64,000 bases of DNA from Filosporella fistucella. Taxonomy: Eukaryota; Ascomycota; Leotiomycetes; Helotiales. The DNA lies in the NCBI GenBank assembly GCA_030077755.1, contig JAQJZZ010000002.1, positions 1 to 64,000 of the forward strand, written 5' to 3'. Shown here piece by piece: positions 22,918-34,845 of this stretch (position 1 is its first letter; every line of letters starts with the position of its first letter). Both the position numbers and the translations under genes were made by a program. Under the pieces are notes generated by a model, which was not told where the DNA came from, did not search any database, and was given only the letters and a program-made list of their open reading frames with translations.

Positions 22918-23678
22918 TCTGACAGTCTGAGAATTGTGGGGAATCAGATTATCGAAGAGATGTTTGAGCAGTTTTGAAAAAGAAAAAAAATATGAAAAAA
23001 GTTACAACAGGATGCTCTTATATGTTCCGCTGTCATCCGTACCAGAAGCTTATGCGAGGAAGTTATGACCTGATCTTTGCATGCGTCAAGTCCGGTCCTG
23101 TGGTTTTCACTCGGCTCAGATCGGGTATGGCTGAACAATCATTTCTCATTCATGTCTTGTTCTCACCCGAGGCGGCTCGGGTACGCATATGCAGAAGATA
23201 TTAAATCATTCTCCCTGTATATATCTGGGAATATCCGAGGTCGATAGCCGGGTCACTTGACATGGTTCATCGAGCTTCCGGGTACGAAGTAAATACCCGG
23301 GTTTGTGTTCCTAACCGCCCGGTATTAAAGTTCGGCCATATCTGGTTGAGTTCTTCAAACCCCGCATTCTTATCGAACCTTATTCATTACTAAATGATTC
23401 TTTGTTCCAAAAGAGGAAAGCTTTCCGCTCCTAATCAGCGGGAGGATTCTGTTATCTCAAGCCCGGCATCTGATAATGTAGCAATTCATCATCGGAAGTT
23501 CAAACGAAGATGATGAGCAGTTTCAGGCTTGATGCGGAACAAGCCCGCTCGATTACCAGCATGTCATTAATTCTTTAAAGAAATGCTATGAGATAAGAAA
23601 GTATAATTGCCACTTGCTGCACACCAAGTTCGGTTTGTCAAGCTTGCTTTCTATCTCATCGTTCTAACTGCTAATTTC
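22918..23678. promoter_or_regulatory. Shared promoter of amine oxidase and permease, with repeated CCGGGT-type boxes
   Basis: The region between the divergent starts carries several CCGGGT/ACCCGG-like boxes: CTCGGGTAC near 23177, GCCGGGTCA at 23247-23255, TCCGGGTAC near 23278, ACCCGGGT at 23295-23302, GCCCGGTATT near 23317 and GCCCGGC at 23461. CGG/CCG triplets are what Zn2Cys6 regulators bind, and similar boxes lie upstream of the neighbouring Zn2Cys6 gene. Binding is inferred. Confidence 0.5.
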
Positions 23679-25440
23679 ATGTCTGCCCCAGGCACAATCA
23701 ACCAAAAAATGGCAGCCAAAGACTTTGGCGATACGTCACGTTCGGTCAACGAAGATACCGAGATTGCTCAAATCATTCATGTCGACGAACTTCGACGAGA
23801 TTTTTCTGTGTGGTCACTTGGGTCACTTTGTCTATGCTTGATGGGAACTTGGGAGGCTCTAGCCAGTGTTGTAGCTTCTGCCCTTACGAATGGAGGAGCG
23901 CCATGCCTATTCTATAACTAGTATGGGAAAGAAGGCACGTCTGTCAATTCTTGATACGTGTACTAATGTGCTGGCAGTATCATCACCTTCTTGGGCACGC
24001 TTGCCATTGCATGTTCTCTTGCAGAAATTGCTTCAATATGGCCAACAGCTGGAGGTAAGATGTTTCAGGACGTCGTGATCTGCCATTAACTCGTCCAGGT
24101 CAATACCACTGGGTGGCTGCACTTGCGCCAAAAAGGCAAATGTTAGTCGCCAGCTGGTTTACAGGATGGATCTCGATCGGCGGACAAATTGTGCTCACAT
24201 CATCTGCTGCATTTGCCGCTGGGTTGCAGTTCCAAGCATTGGTCACCCTCAACAACAATAATTACATGCCCCAAAGATGGCAGGGGATGTTATTTTATTG
24301 GCTGATACTTTTATATTCTGCTGTGTTGAACATCTGGGGATCCAGGGCTCTTCCACATACAAATCTTGCATCCGGTGGGCAATTTCTGCAACCTTGTGGA
24401 ACAAGGCTAACACTGGCAGGTTTCTTCCATATTGCCGGATTCGTTGCGATCATGTCCGTGATGGGCATAATGGCTCCCAAACACAACGCACATTTTGTTT
24501 TCGTCGAAGTAACAAACAATAGCGGATGGTCAAATATCGGGGTTTCCTGGCTTGTTGGGCTCCTAAGTACAATGTACCCATTTCTAGGTTACGATGCAGC
24601 GTGCCACTTGGCTGAGGAGATGCCTCAACCAGAGCGAAACGTTCCAATTGCAATCCTGGGAAGTGTTATCGCAAATGGAGCCATGGGATTTGCATTCGCC
24701 CTGATGCTTCTGTTCTCTTTGGGTGATTTGGATGACCTTCTTGCGTCTGCAACTGGTTTTCCATTCATGCAGCTCTTTCTGAATGTCACCCAAAATCGTG
24801 CAGGTGCCACGATCCTGATTATGGTTGTATCTCTCGTCGCTGTTGCTGCCAACGCTGCGGGCTGTACTTCGACCTCTAGGACATTCTGGGCATTCGCGAG
24901 AGATTCTGGTGCGCCGTACTCGAGATTCTTTGCACATGTGAATCCCAAATTACAGATTCCTGTCCGAGCAGTGATAGCAGTCACCATCGTGCAGATGCTC
25001 CTGGGGTTGATCTATCTCGGGAACTCCACAGCTTTCAATGCCATTCTTTCCATGGCAGTTTTGTAAGTAGCCCTCTGTCCCTCGAATTGAAATGCCGGCG
25101 AAAGTTCGACAATAAACAAGTCCGCGCAGATGCTGACCTCTTCAGCGGCATGTATACCTCGTATATCTTGCCCATCATTTATATGGTGGCTTATGGCAGA
25201 TCAAAGCTTGAACAAAACCAGTATGGACCCTTTGCCATGGGTAAAATGGGACTGGTAGTGAACATGATCGCCATATGTTGGCTCATAGTGGCCATGGTCT
25301 TCAGCACTTTTCCTAGCGTCCAACCAGTCACCCCGCAAAACATGAATTATGCGGTGGCTGTTATGGGTGGGTGGCTGACTGTGGGAGCAACCTTTTTCTT
25401 TCTGGCTGGAAAGAAAAGATACGCTGGACCAATTGTGTAG
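23679..25440 (+). CDS. APC-family amino acid/amine permease (choline/GABA permease type)
   Basis: Plasma-membrane transporter of about 525 aa, twelve hydrophobic segments expected. Four exons: 23679-23920, 23978-24054, 24099-25062, 25146-25440; all junctions keep phase and intron 3 has a GCTGAC branch before TTCAG. Family marks: MGTWEAL in TM1, GAPCLFYNY, ASIWPTAGGQYHW in TM3, LGYDAACHLAEEMPQPERN before TM7, FWAFARDSGAPYSRFF. These match fungal Uga4/Hnm1/Bat1-like permeases; the substrate (GABA, choline, polyamine or amino acid) cannot be read from sequence. The start ATG at 23679 is the first in frame that gives a normal N terminus; another ATG lies eleven codons downstream. Divergent from the amine oxidase, which suggests uptake of its substrate. 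Confidence 0.85.
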
Positions 25441-25504
25441 AGGCTTTGGTGGCATGAATATTTCTTGCTCGCCTCGAGAAAGACAACTTATGCTTTGTTA
25501 TTTA

Positions 25505-27566
25505 TCATCCCAGATAGTTGAAATGCTCGGGTTGGAAACCGCCGTCCAAAAGGCCACGCAGTTGCACATCCAACTCATAAAATTCGTGAGAAGCATCCCC
25601 AAAGTCATGTAGAAAGCCCCAGTCTTCTGGCGAAACCCCATTTTCAGTATGTCGAGTTGCCGGAACGCTCGAATTTGCAACTGATCCATCACCACCCTGT
25701 GGTGCGGTGTCAGTTGACGAATTAGGGTCTCGCCGAAGCTCTTGGGGAAGGTCGAACACTATAGAGCACGTTAGTATACCCGACAAATTAGGGTGATGGC
25801 TCTTACTATCGGCCAATAATTGGTGTCGAGCACCTGCACTCTTCCAAGACTTTCCGAGGCTAGAGAGCCAATGAATACAGAGCCTCAGACACCGTTTTGT
25901 CTCTTCATTAGAATCAGTGGAATTTTTCGAGTGGTATAGAAGAGTGCTTGCTGCTGTGAACACACTGAACACCATGTCGCAAGGTAAACCTAACAGTCGA
26001 TCGAAGTACTTTTCCAACGTCAAGCATATGTGATTGGCAGCCTGGAGGCAGATCTCCAGAGGACTCGGTGACATTGGTCCAATACTGGACGACCACCGGG
26101 CAATGAAGGGTCTATGCAACAGAATAGTAGCATGCCACATGACCTAAGGAGTTATTAGACCAGAGAGAACAAGTGTACAAAAAAACTTACCACATAATTT
26201 GTGACACAAGCAGGCACAGATGTCAAGCTATCACTCAAGTCCAGCCGCAAAGGTGAGCCCTCCATATCTCGCTCCCACTCCTGCAGAGTATACCATAATT
26301 CAAGTCTCTTTGCTTCTCCAGCAACTTGGTTCTCGCGGATGAGCTTTCTCGCTGATATTCCATAGACCTCGCGGCAGAGTCTTTCAATGATTGTCGAGAC
26401 TCGTATAGTTGAAATGAGACCTGAAAGGGTGCGAAGCTTGATTGAGGTATTCCGAAGCTGGCTCGTGATTCCCTGCTTGCCTTGGACTTGTGTAGACATC
26501 AACTCAAATTCGTCCGCTTCAGCAACGGAAGGATAGGGACAATCAGATTCTTCCAGCCTGAGAAGTACCGGTCGTCCCATTTCGGAAGACATCATCTTCT
26601 CAAGAATATATAGATTCCACCACAGCCTTGAATGAATTTCGCACTGAATCGGATCTTTAGACTCAGGTGCTCGATGAAGCCGCAGTTCAATAGCCATAGC
26701 TGACGCAAGCCCACAAAACATAGCAGCGTGTGAGTACTCTGCAAGTCCATGCTGTTGCAACGAAAGTATGGTGAGCACTTGACATGTCGTGATAGAGGGA
26801 GTAAGTGCGTTCAGTAGGCATTTCCCCGATTGTGTGCTATCGCCCTGCTGCAGCAATTCCAGAGCCTCATCCAAAAATTGCCATGGTTCTGGGTACTTTC
26901 GAATGATAGCATTGGTTGGGTATCGTTCAGTCCTGTCGACACATGACGAGAATGCAAACATGGCCGCGAGCAGAGCAGGTGGTATCATGTCTGGAGAACC
27001 ATAATCGAGAGAGGCATAGAGTGGTTTGTAGAGTATGGGCCATAGTGGATGAAGGCAATTGAAGTAAGTTTGTAGTAGTCTTGTCGAAGTCTCTGCTGGG
27101 AGTGGAAGGATGGCACTGATTGGCTTCGGCTTCAGTGGAGGATGTTCGTGGTATGTAAGTGCTGGAGTTTGGAATTTTCTCGCTGATTGTTCGATCCTGG
27201 GGGTAGATGATGGTGAGGCTGTTTGAGGTAGTTGTGCTGGATTGCTTGCTCTTGGCCTAGGCAATTTGTGTCAGGTCCCAATATTTTCTGCCAATTACAA
27301 AAGGAAAGTGCTGCTCTCTCTGCCACAGAAATAAGAGGATGCTAACCTGCTGCGTTTAGATACACCATATTCGCAAGAGACGCCTTTGTTTTGACATGAA
27401 CCGCAGGCCGGATACACGCCATCGCACTGTGAAATATCAGAATCTAAGACGCCTATTAAAGTGTGTATTTCCAGAAACCTACCTTCACCTTCTTGACCCC
27501 ACACGGAATGCATGCTTGGGTAACTCGGACCCGTTTCTGGGGTGGAGGTGGAGGGGAGGCGGACAT
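25505..27566 (-). CDS. Zn2Cys6 fungal transcription factor
   Basis: Nuclear regulator, 606 aa. The six-cysteine cluster is complete: Cys19, 22, 29, 36, 39, 46 (C-x2-C-x6-C-x6-C-x2-C-x6-C). It is split by an intron between Lys28 and Cys29, a common fungal intron position. A fungal-specific TF domain (MHR) spans about 100-400 (YFNCLHPLWPILYKPLY, GLASAMAIELRLHRAPES, RLWWNLYILEKMMSSEMGRP). Five exons: 27483-27566, 27347-27426, 26191-27256, 25807-26143, 25505-25758. The last intron (25759-25806, 48 bp) is in frame and stop-free, so retention would add 16 residues. It is convergent with the permease (64 bp between stop codons). Regulation of the amine oxidase/permease pair is inferred from position and shared promoter boxes. 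Confidence 0.88.
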
Positions 27567-28421
27567 GTCACAGTCGTAAACCAGGTTATAGGACAGAGGA
27601 GGAGAAGAGCAAGTCAATTTCGGTCGCTGTAGACATCGTATGTCCTCCAATTTGGGGTTGGGGGTTTGTCGGGAAGACGGGACATTGAGGGCTGGGAAGT
27701 AAATCTCAGGTCGGATGTCGGATGTTCAGCCCGGGTAAAATGAAATGTCACACCCGCTCGACCCGGTACTTCATGCCAACATTGCGACATTGGACAAGTG
27801 TTTGATACATGGAAAGAATATACACCTACTAGAATTTATGGGCCTGAAGACCTCTTTGAATAATCAAGCTCCACACCTTATTTGAACCTTCAACACACCA
27901 GCCATACAGCCTGCTCAGTGGCATTCTTTTTCTCTCTCCGAAAATTGGTACCGCTGTTGACCTTTCGAGAACTTTTGTCGTCCGTTTATCAATTACCACC
28001 AGGTACCTGCGATCTATCCAAATGGGCTTGAAAATAACAACATTGAAATCCTTTCACGCAGTAACCACGGACTAAGTGTGCGGAAATGTGGTCGGAAAGT
28101 ATCATACGATCTCAGCGCCTTCTCAATAGGCGTTCCGAGACAGTGTATCTCCCAGCCAAGTGGCTGGAGAGCCGCAAATCTGATTCGATAATGGAAAGCC
28201 AACTGATATCATGAGAATCGGATACGATAGTTCAATGCAACCACAAGCCAACTTTCGCCCAGCTGATTAACCACAATTGATAGTATTGAGCCTCATTGAC
28301 AAAAGCAAGTTGCAGCATGCCATAGTTACAAAACCATGGAAAGTCCGCTTTTAGTTTGTCTTGTGCTTTGTAGTATTTACAAATTTTTTAATATTATTAG
28401 CCAACCAACCAAGCAATTCAG
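27567..28421. promoter_or_regulatory. Promoter region of the Zn2Cys6 gene and of the sensor-like gene
   Basis: Contains CCCGGGT at 27730-27736 and ACCCGGTACT at 27761-27770, 165-205 bp upstream of the Zn2Cys6 start codon and similar to boxes in the amine oxidase/permease promoter. No coding frame of note in the rest. Confidence 0.45.
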
Positions 28422-29672
28422 ATGGAGTTACTCTTGATAGTTTCGTGCTTTGCTGTCTCCATCCTTGCTCTCTCCGACCCAACAATTACCCCCTTCCCAG
28501 AGTTGCACCAACGAGCAGGGACGACGTTTATCGGTTATTATTCGAGCGGTTCAAGCTGTAAGTGGAATAGAACTCACCCCAAAGTCTGATTCTCAGTCTA
28601 TAGATCAACGTGTAGGATGCCGTGACGGCTCCGTTTGGACGACATCATCCACATTTGGGATATGCTGCCCAGCTACAACAGTATGTGCTGGTGGTGACTA
28701 TATCACTCGATGCTCGAGCAACTACGCAGTGTTTGGTGATGGAATTTCTGTTTCTTGGTATGGCTCTATTACTGATCAATTCCCACTTCTATTAACAGTA
28801 TGAATGGAAGTCCAAGCGTATCATACCGAGGATGCAACACTGATCAAATACTGGAATCTTTCAATGATGCAGTGCCAACTCTTTATATCGGTTGTGATGT
28901 GGATGGGTACCAAACAAATTTCTATCGGACAGCACCAACGATCGCAAGCCCAACAACTGTAGGTGAGTTCAACACGAGTCCATTCATGGAAAGTACTAGC
29001 TGATCAAAATTCAGTTGTTACTGCCACACCGACTTCATCAACCGTGTCAAAAGCACCAACAAGCCCCATCTCTGTGTCTTCTCCCGCTTCCACAACAAAG
29101 CCAACACCAGGTCCAAGCAAAACTCCTTCCGATGTTCCAGCTTCAGAAGACAGTAAAAGCAAGGCATGGATAGCAGGTGTTGTTATAGGGCCAGTGGTTT
29201 TCTTGGCAGTCGCGGGTCTTGGGGCTTGGATCATATATAGAAAGAAGCGAAAGGAGAGATCGCAACCAGCAGGACCAAACAACATCCCACCCCCAATGGG
29301 AGGTTTTCAACAACCCCAACAATCAGCATACGTCCAGAATGCCCAATACCCACAACAATCACCTGGATCACCACCTCCTCAAGATCCCCGTTATTCGGCT
29401 GCTCCTTCATATCAAGCTGCTCAAACGCCCGTGCAATGGAACACACAATCTGAGGCAGTGTCTCCCATATCACCGTCTCCAAACTATCCGCAGCCGGTCT
29501 ATCAGCAAGAGAAAATGGCAGTCGAGCAACACGCTTATCAACAACAATACCCCACGAAAGCCCCGGTATGTACAAAAACCTCTCGACTAGATCATAAAGC
29601 TGATTACCAAATTAGACCGCCCCTTATATTCCACCCCAGCAAACATACCCTAACCAGCATGAGATGCAGTAG
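28422..29672 (+). CDS. Single-pass surface protein with Cys-rich ectodomain (wall-sensor-like)
   Basis: 345 aa, type I layout: signal peptide (MELLLIVSCFAVSILALS), Cys-rich ectodomain of about 115 residues (CRDGSVW, GICCPATTVCAGGD, CSS, CNTD, CDVDGY), a Ser/Thr/Pro-rich mucin-like stretch, one TM (WIAGVVIGPVVFLAVAG...) followed by a basic stop-transfer RKKRKERS, and a long Pro/Gln/Tyr-rich cytoplasmic tail. Five exons: 28422-28557, 28604-28757, 28799-28962, 29015-29565, 29640-29672; phases agree, and the last exon adds only ten codons. The layout recalls fungal wall-stress sensors (Wsc/Mid2 types), but the ectodomain is not a WSC domain I can confirm. Function unknown; a surface sensor or adhesin is inference. 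Confidence 0.75.
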
Positions 29673-30074
29673 CCAGAGATTTCCGAGCATATTTGCGAGT
29701 AACTTGGGTATATTTGATAATACTCGTCTTGGAATTTTGTGTTAAGGATGTCTACGCACATTTTGATGCTACAAAGACCTAATATATCTGTATTCATGCT
29801 GACTCATACAGAGCAAGAGATCAAATGTCCCAGTCCAGTCATTACTACTTTCTGAAGATATGATCTCATTGTGCTCTCTTGAAAATAATGCATCAATACA
29901 CTTATCAATTCAACAACCGTGTGGGCCAATATTTGAAATTATCATGTGATTGATACCACCAGGAGCCCCCAAAGCGACAATAAAGTCATGCTTAGCAGTT
30001 GCCGCAAATCTTGGAAGCCTATACCCATCTTACAATACTTCATGCCAAGGTCAAGGAAATTCCCAGAAATACAA
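29673..30074. other. Short convergent intergenic, no gene seen
   Basis: Lies between the 3' ends of two convergent genes. AT-rich, without a convincing frame. Confidence 0.5.
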
Positions 30075-31184
30075 TCATCCAATTGTAACAAGGAAGGCCT
30101 TCGGAGTTCCATTGACAAATCCAGATTGGTCCGTATCGCCACCTCCAGAAACATCGTCATATGGAAAAGCGTAACCTCGGCCATCAATGTTTGCTTCGTG
30201 CACAAGTCGAGCATAATGATTCGTGATTGGGTTTTGGTAATAATCAGACACCTTTTCATTGTTGGGGTGGACGTCATTCAGCAATAAGGTCGAACGATTG
30301 AAACCGGCACTTATCCGAGCAGTTAGTGGTCCCAATGCCCCGGTATTACTGGTAAATGGACCGGTACTACAGCTGAATATATCTGCTGTCGAAGGCTTGG
30401 TGAAGGATCCGATCCCAGGGAACACGAGCTCATTATTTGAAACTTTTCCATCCAGTTTTCCCCACTGTGCCTGGGTATCGATTGATAATGGCGTTTTTGA
30501 AGCCATTTCCCACACCTGGTTGACATAAGGTTCGTAAAATCCTTTGAACATGTTCCCCCCATTCATCACAATACCATTGTTTGGACTTAGAGCCCGTAAA
30601 TTTCGACCATCCACGGCATAGACAAGTTTGTGCCAATCATTGCTGTCTAGTAAGTTTTGGGACTGTAATCCAGAGCAAATCAACTCGAGCCCATTGGATT
30701 TGAGTCCTAGAACTTTCTGATCTGGTCCATCTGTAGGCGTCAGAGTCAAAGATATCGACAAGCTGACAAAATCGACGTAGCTGATATTCGCATATATCGA
30801 GTTGTTGGCAAATGTAAACTCGCAAAAATCCCATGATGTGTGAATATTTGGGTCAGAGGGGTTCGAAATTGATGGCTCGACCAAAGCTGGACCGGGATTT
30901 AGAAGAAAGGTCAAAGGCTTATCGATTGAGAACCAAATTCTCCCGCCTGCAAGTTGGGGAATGGTGACATGTGTGATACTTCCTGGGGCTCCTAGTTTGA
31001 TGGCACAATTCTCAGGAACAGGTGTTCCAATCTTCGGTGGATTTGACGGATAGAAGGGCGTTTTCCCATCAGCCTTCATCAGACATAATTGGTTCCCTTT
31101 ATCAAGTGCGAGACCTGTGATGAAGGCGAAGACCGTGCCCGAGTTTGTTCGGTTTTGGAGCTGAATATCCATAGTTGGCGCCAT
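30075..31184 (-). CDS. GH64 beta-1,3-glucanase (thaumatin-like TLP-GH64 fold)
   Basis: Endo-beta-1,3-glucanase of family GH64, which releases pentaose units from beta-1,3-glucan. Single exon, 369 aa. The catalytic pair is visible in WDFCEFTFAN...SYVDFV: Glu122 and Asp138, 16 residues apart as in characterised GH64 enzymes. The N-terminal domain (IQLQNRT, GGRIWFSID) and the C-terminal NP-x-NHYARLVH and GYAFPYDDV segments also fit. No signal peptide is seen: the protein starts MAPTMDIQLQNRT. It is therefore either cytoplasmic, secreted by another route, or lacks an unfound upstream exon. The substrate could be the fungus's own wall or that of a competitor. Confidence 0.88.
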   Translation of the reverse strand: MAPTMDIQLQNRTNSGTVFAFITGLALDKGNQLCLMKADGKTPFYPSNPPKIGTPVPENCAIKLGAPGSITHVTIPQLAGGRIWFSIDKPLTFLLNPGPALVEPSISNPSDPNIHTSWDFCEFTFANNSIYANISYVDFVSLSISLTLTPTDGPDQKVLGLKSNGLELICSGLQSQNLLDSNDWHKLVYAVDGRNLRALSPNNGIVMNGGNMFKGFYEPYVNQVWEMASKTPLSIDTQAQWGKLDGKVSNNELVFPGIGSFTKPSTADIFSCSTGPFTSNTGALGPLTARISAGFNRSTLLLNDVHPNNEKVSDYYQNPITNHYARLVHEANIDGRGYAFPYDDVSGGGDTDQSGFVNGTPKAFLVTIG

Positions 31185-31769
31185 AATTGGGAATCGGCTT
31201 GAGGGCTGAGAGCGAATACAAAGGAAAAACGATGACGTTAGCGAAGCGAGTCTGGCAACGAACTAAATCGAAGTAGGTATAAAACGACTGCAAAGTGGGA
31301 AAAGCGTCTCAAGAGAAATGAGTGTTATGTCCAACAAGAAAAAGAAAATCAAAACTAGAAAGTTGGCCAGTACCCGATGGTCTCGGAAATATCGCACTTC
31401 TCAAAGCAGGCTTTTGGATCTGGGGTGCTAAGAAAAGGCCCACTTGAAGTGACGAGTGAGATGAAGAATGAATTCAATTCAAGTTAGAGATTTTAATAAA
31501 AGCCAAAACTTTAACCGGGATCTCTTATCTGTATCTCGACAGTGACTTTGTGTGACATCTGTCGGATTTAAGAGCTTCTTAGCAAATCTAGTGTCAGAAA
31601 TCTAGTTGACTGAACGTTGTCAAAACGCTGGAGGTCTTGGTGTGGCTCACGTGCATTACCCACTAGTCCCGATCCGTAGACTGGAAATCTAAACGGTCGT
31701 CAACCACGCAACCCACGCAATTGTAAACATCAAGAAATTCCAAGACGCGTTAAAGCGCATCATTTCATC
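31185..31769. promoter_or_regulatory. Bidirectional promoter region (GH64 and Clr5 genes)
   Basis: 585 bp between two divergent start codons. Contains a CACGTG box near 31648 and a TGACGT word near 31233; no coding frame. Confidence 0.4.
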
Positions 31770-34100
31770 ATGGTTTATGATTGGGAAAACAAAGAGGAAA
31801 CATGTTATCGCATGTATATCGAAGAAAAGAAGAGTTTAGAGGATATCATGGAGCATTTCAAAGCTATCGGCTTTGCGCCATCGTAAGTGTCCTTCCGCAC
31901 TTTAACGATTGCCATACCACATCAATACGCTCGCCCAAGTGTCCACGGGTGGATTGTTTGTGCAGTGAGCATCAAAATGCAAGGCCGCAAGGGTGGCCGA
32001 CGAAGTCATTGTCTACGGGCCCCGGATCTTGCTCCCATCTGACCTCTTCGTCATCGTCCATTGTCCATTGCTAACCAAGTACAACATAGCAAACGTGCTT
32101 TTCAGACACAGTAAGATATCATACTTCTGAACAGCTTTTTTCTATGGCTAACCATCATCTAGATTGTACGTTACTTCTCCCGCACCTTTTCAAATGCCCA
32201 TATTCTATTCCTCGATCACCCATTGCCTCCAACCTAAAATTCACACCATACTAATAGAAATAGCAAAAAGTGGGAATTTCCGAGCAAGCAAAACCCAGCG
32301 CATAAAAATGCCGCTCTTGTACAGCGTGTCAAGGAGCTCTGGGACTGCAATACGTCTCAGAGGGAAATGTTGAGGACACTGAACGAGGAGGGATTCGATA
32401 TCAAGGAGCGAGAGCTCATGCGAGTTCGTGCGAAGAACAGATGGCTTTTGCGGGTACCCAATGGAATGAAGAGCAAAAAACGAGACTCGGATCAGGATGT
32501 TATCAGTCAATTACAACAGGCACTTTATCCAGATGGACAAATGGGAGAAGGGGAGCCGGAAGAAGAAATGGATGACATGGCAATGCCTGTGGAGCGAACC
32601 TCGAGAGGAGACTCCCCTCCTTTGAGCCCCGAAGTCATGAGAAAGAGACAAGAGAGATTTGCAAAGCTGGAGGCTGAATCTGCTGAACGTTGGGCCGCCC
32701 GAAAACGCAGACGTCGGACACGAGGCTGGGCTGGATTGCCTGCAGACCCTCCAGGACCACCACGATTCCCTTCCGAGACGACAATCGACGAGAGCAAAGC
32801 TTATCTGAGCTTGGACAACCGACTTTATCGAGATATACGGGCCCGATTCCAGAGAATATGCGAAGAGACCGGCATAATCAAGAAGACAATTGCAGGCCCT
32901 GAGAGATGGGAAGCTGCGAAAGACAGATTGATACAGGAGAGTCCACACCTTCAAACTGTCTTTTGGGGGAATGACGAGAACCAAGAGGCGAAAAAGCTAT
33001 CTCTCGATGTAGTCTGCAGCGATGTCACGAAAAGAATGAGAACCTTGGAGCGTCGGATGACAATTGCGGAGGCAAAGAATACTCTTGGCGTCAATCCAGA
33101 AGAGTCACGACAGCTGCGGAATGGCTTCTATCAAGTTTTGAAGGCAGATCATTTCACGAGCAAACTGGAAGCTGGCGAGGAGCATTGGAAGGAGTTGAAA
33201 GCTCAATGGATTAATGGTTCAGTGCTGCTACAAAATATTCTTGCGCCTGGTGATACCGATCCTCAACATCAAGATAAGGTAAAAGCTATGGAAGTTCTCT
33301 GCAGGGATGTCATGAAGCGACTTCGGGACGATCAGACAAAGAGGGATCCTACCAGGAAGAAGAAGTTTGATTCCAACTACACAGCGCCAGATCAAGATCC
33401 GGAAGATGACCATAATATGATGGCATTCTCTACTGCACCACAGGCAGGAAACCCGTTCCAGTCTGAGCCTGAACCATCACTCATCCGCGCAGCCGCTCTG
33501 GCACAGGGTCAAATGCAGAATCAAGTCCCTCAAACTCAACCTCAAACCTCTTCCCGTGCACAAGCTACTCTAAATCGAGCTCAATCCCAAGCAAGACAAG
33601 CCCAGGCTCAAGCCCAGGTCTCTAATCATCCTCAAGGCATGGTTGATCATAACGACATGCAGATTGATCCATCATTGCTACTCGCTGCTGCCAATGATCC
33701 ATCTCTTATGGGCAGAAGCATGCAAAATCAATTTTCTGAGCAACAATATGCGGACCAGCAGTATGCAGCCCAAGCCGCTCAAGCTGCATTTCCACCCTCC
33801 CCGTCCTCGTTTGCGGTATACTTCCGTCTTCACCCATCGTCCGACGTCAGTTCTCCTTCGCGACTCTGGGTTGGTACTTTGAGCTCCATATCCGTTGACG
33901 AGCTACGTGCTCTGGCGGCGATCAAGTTTCCAGGAACAATTGCTCTTCGTATTGAAGGTGTCATGAAGCAGCCTTCCGGCCATGAAATGACTTTGGCTAT
34001 TGACCAAGACGAGGAATTAGAGGCATATTTGCAAGCCATTGCTGGCGTGAAGCCCGTATTTTCAGTCCAATTGGTTGCGCAATGGAAAAATCAGATGTAA
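31770..34100 (+). CDS. Clr5-domain protein, best model with a 3-nt microexon
   Basis: 657 aa with an N-terminal Clr5 domain (residues 1 to about 55: VYDWENKEETCYRMYIEEKK...), a fungal DNA-binding-like module. Exons: 31770-31882, 32090-32110 (21 nt), 32163-32165 (ATT only), 32264-34100. The chain restores SKRAFQTQFKKWEFPSKQNP, the highly conserved end of the domain; skipping the 3-nt exon would turn Gln-Phe into one His. Both flanking introns look canonical: GTAAGA...GCTAAC...CTAG and GTACGT...TACTAAT...TAG. After the domain come a charged helical region (ERELMRVRAKNRWLLR), two similar helical blocks (IAGPERWEAAKDRLI and LEAGEEHWKELKAQWI, each ending DVxKR) and Gln-rich disordered sequence. 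Probably a nuclear regulator. Divergent from GH64. Confidence 0.8.
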
Positions 34101-34845
34101 GAGTAAATGTGGAGACATATGAGAGTGATGATAATGGCGAGGGGGTTTTCTCGAGGATGCTGTACTATGACTTTTTGGGAGGAAGAATATTAGTGTTTTG
34201 TTCTCGTTTTTGAAACTTGTGCATGCGAGTGAAGTACGTACACCCATTTTCTCCAGGGCTTCACGAATGGGGTGCGCAAATACCCAGGTTGCATTGCCAC
34301 GGAGTCTATTTTTGTAAGAGGCAAGGAGGCGTTTGAGTCGATACAGTATATCTTAGATGGCTTCCATGTGAGCGCTTATCTGTGTATTATCTCTTGTGCC
34401 AAACTTGCAATTGCTACTTGGGAAGACGTCTCTGGGTTAGTAAGACCACGAACGAACACGATTTTCCACGAATCCATATTCAATTTATAATCCAAGATCC
34501 ATTCTACAATTCACAAGCTTGATACTTCTATGGGACAAGCTCTGAACATAATCCCAGACATTTGTGATATGTTAGCGTCTGGAATTATTGTTCATTGACA
34601 CTGTACAAGGTCTCAGAGTCGGTCTACCTGTATTTCAGCGATCTTACCTTTTGATGTTTGGTAGCAATGATAGATACCTGGTCCACAACCACCCCGCGTG
34701 ACTTCAAGTTTGGGACCAACACAAGGCTCCCGCGAGTAGCCTCCGAACACAATACGAAGCCTCCAGGCGGCTTTCGTCTTCTAAAACTCTGCACGCAGTC
34801 GCTTGTAGGTATTTAAAAACAGCCTGCGACCAGGTCGAACACAAA
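34101..34845. other. Intergenic, no gene seen
   Basis: 745 bp between two plus-strand genes; the first part is a 3' UTR, the last part the promoter of the HAD relic. No supported frame. Confidence 0.5.

Noticed and set aside
30850..30880. GGGTTCGAAAT resembling a tRNA B box
   Set aside because: Lies inside the GH64 coding sequence and has no matching A box or acceptor stem.
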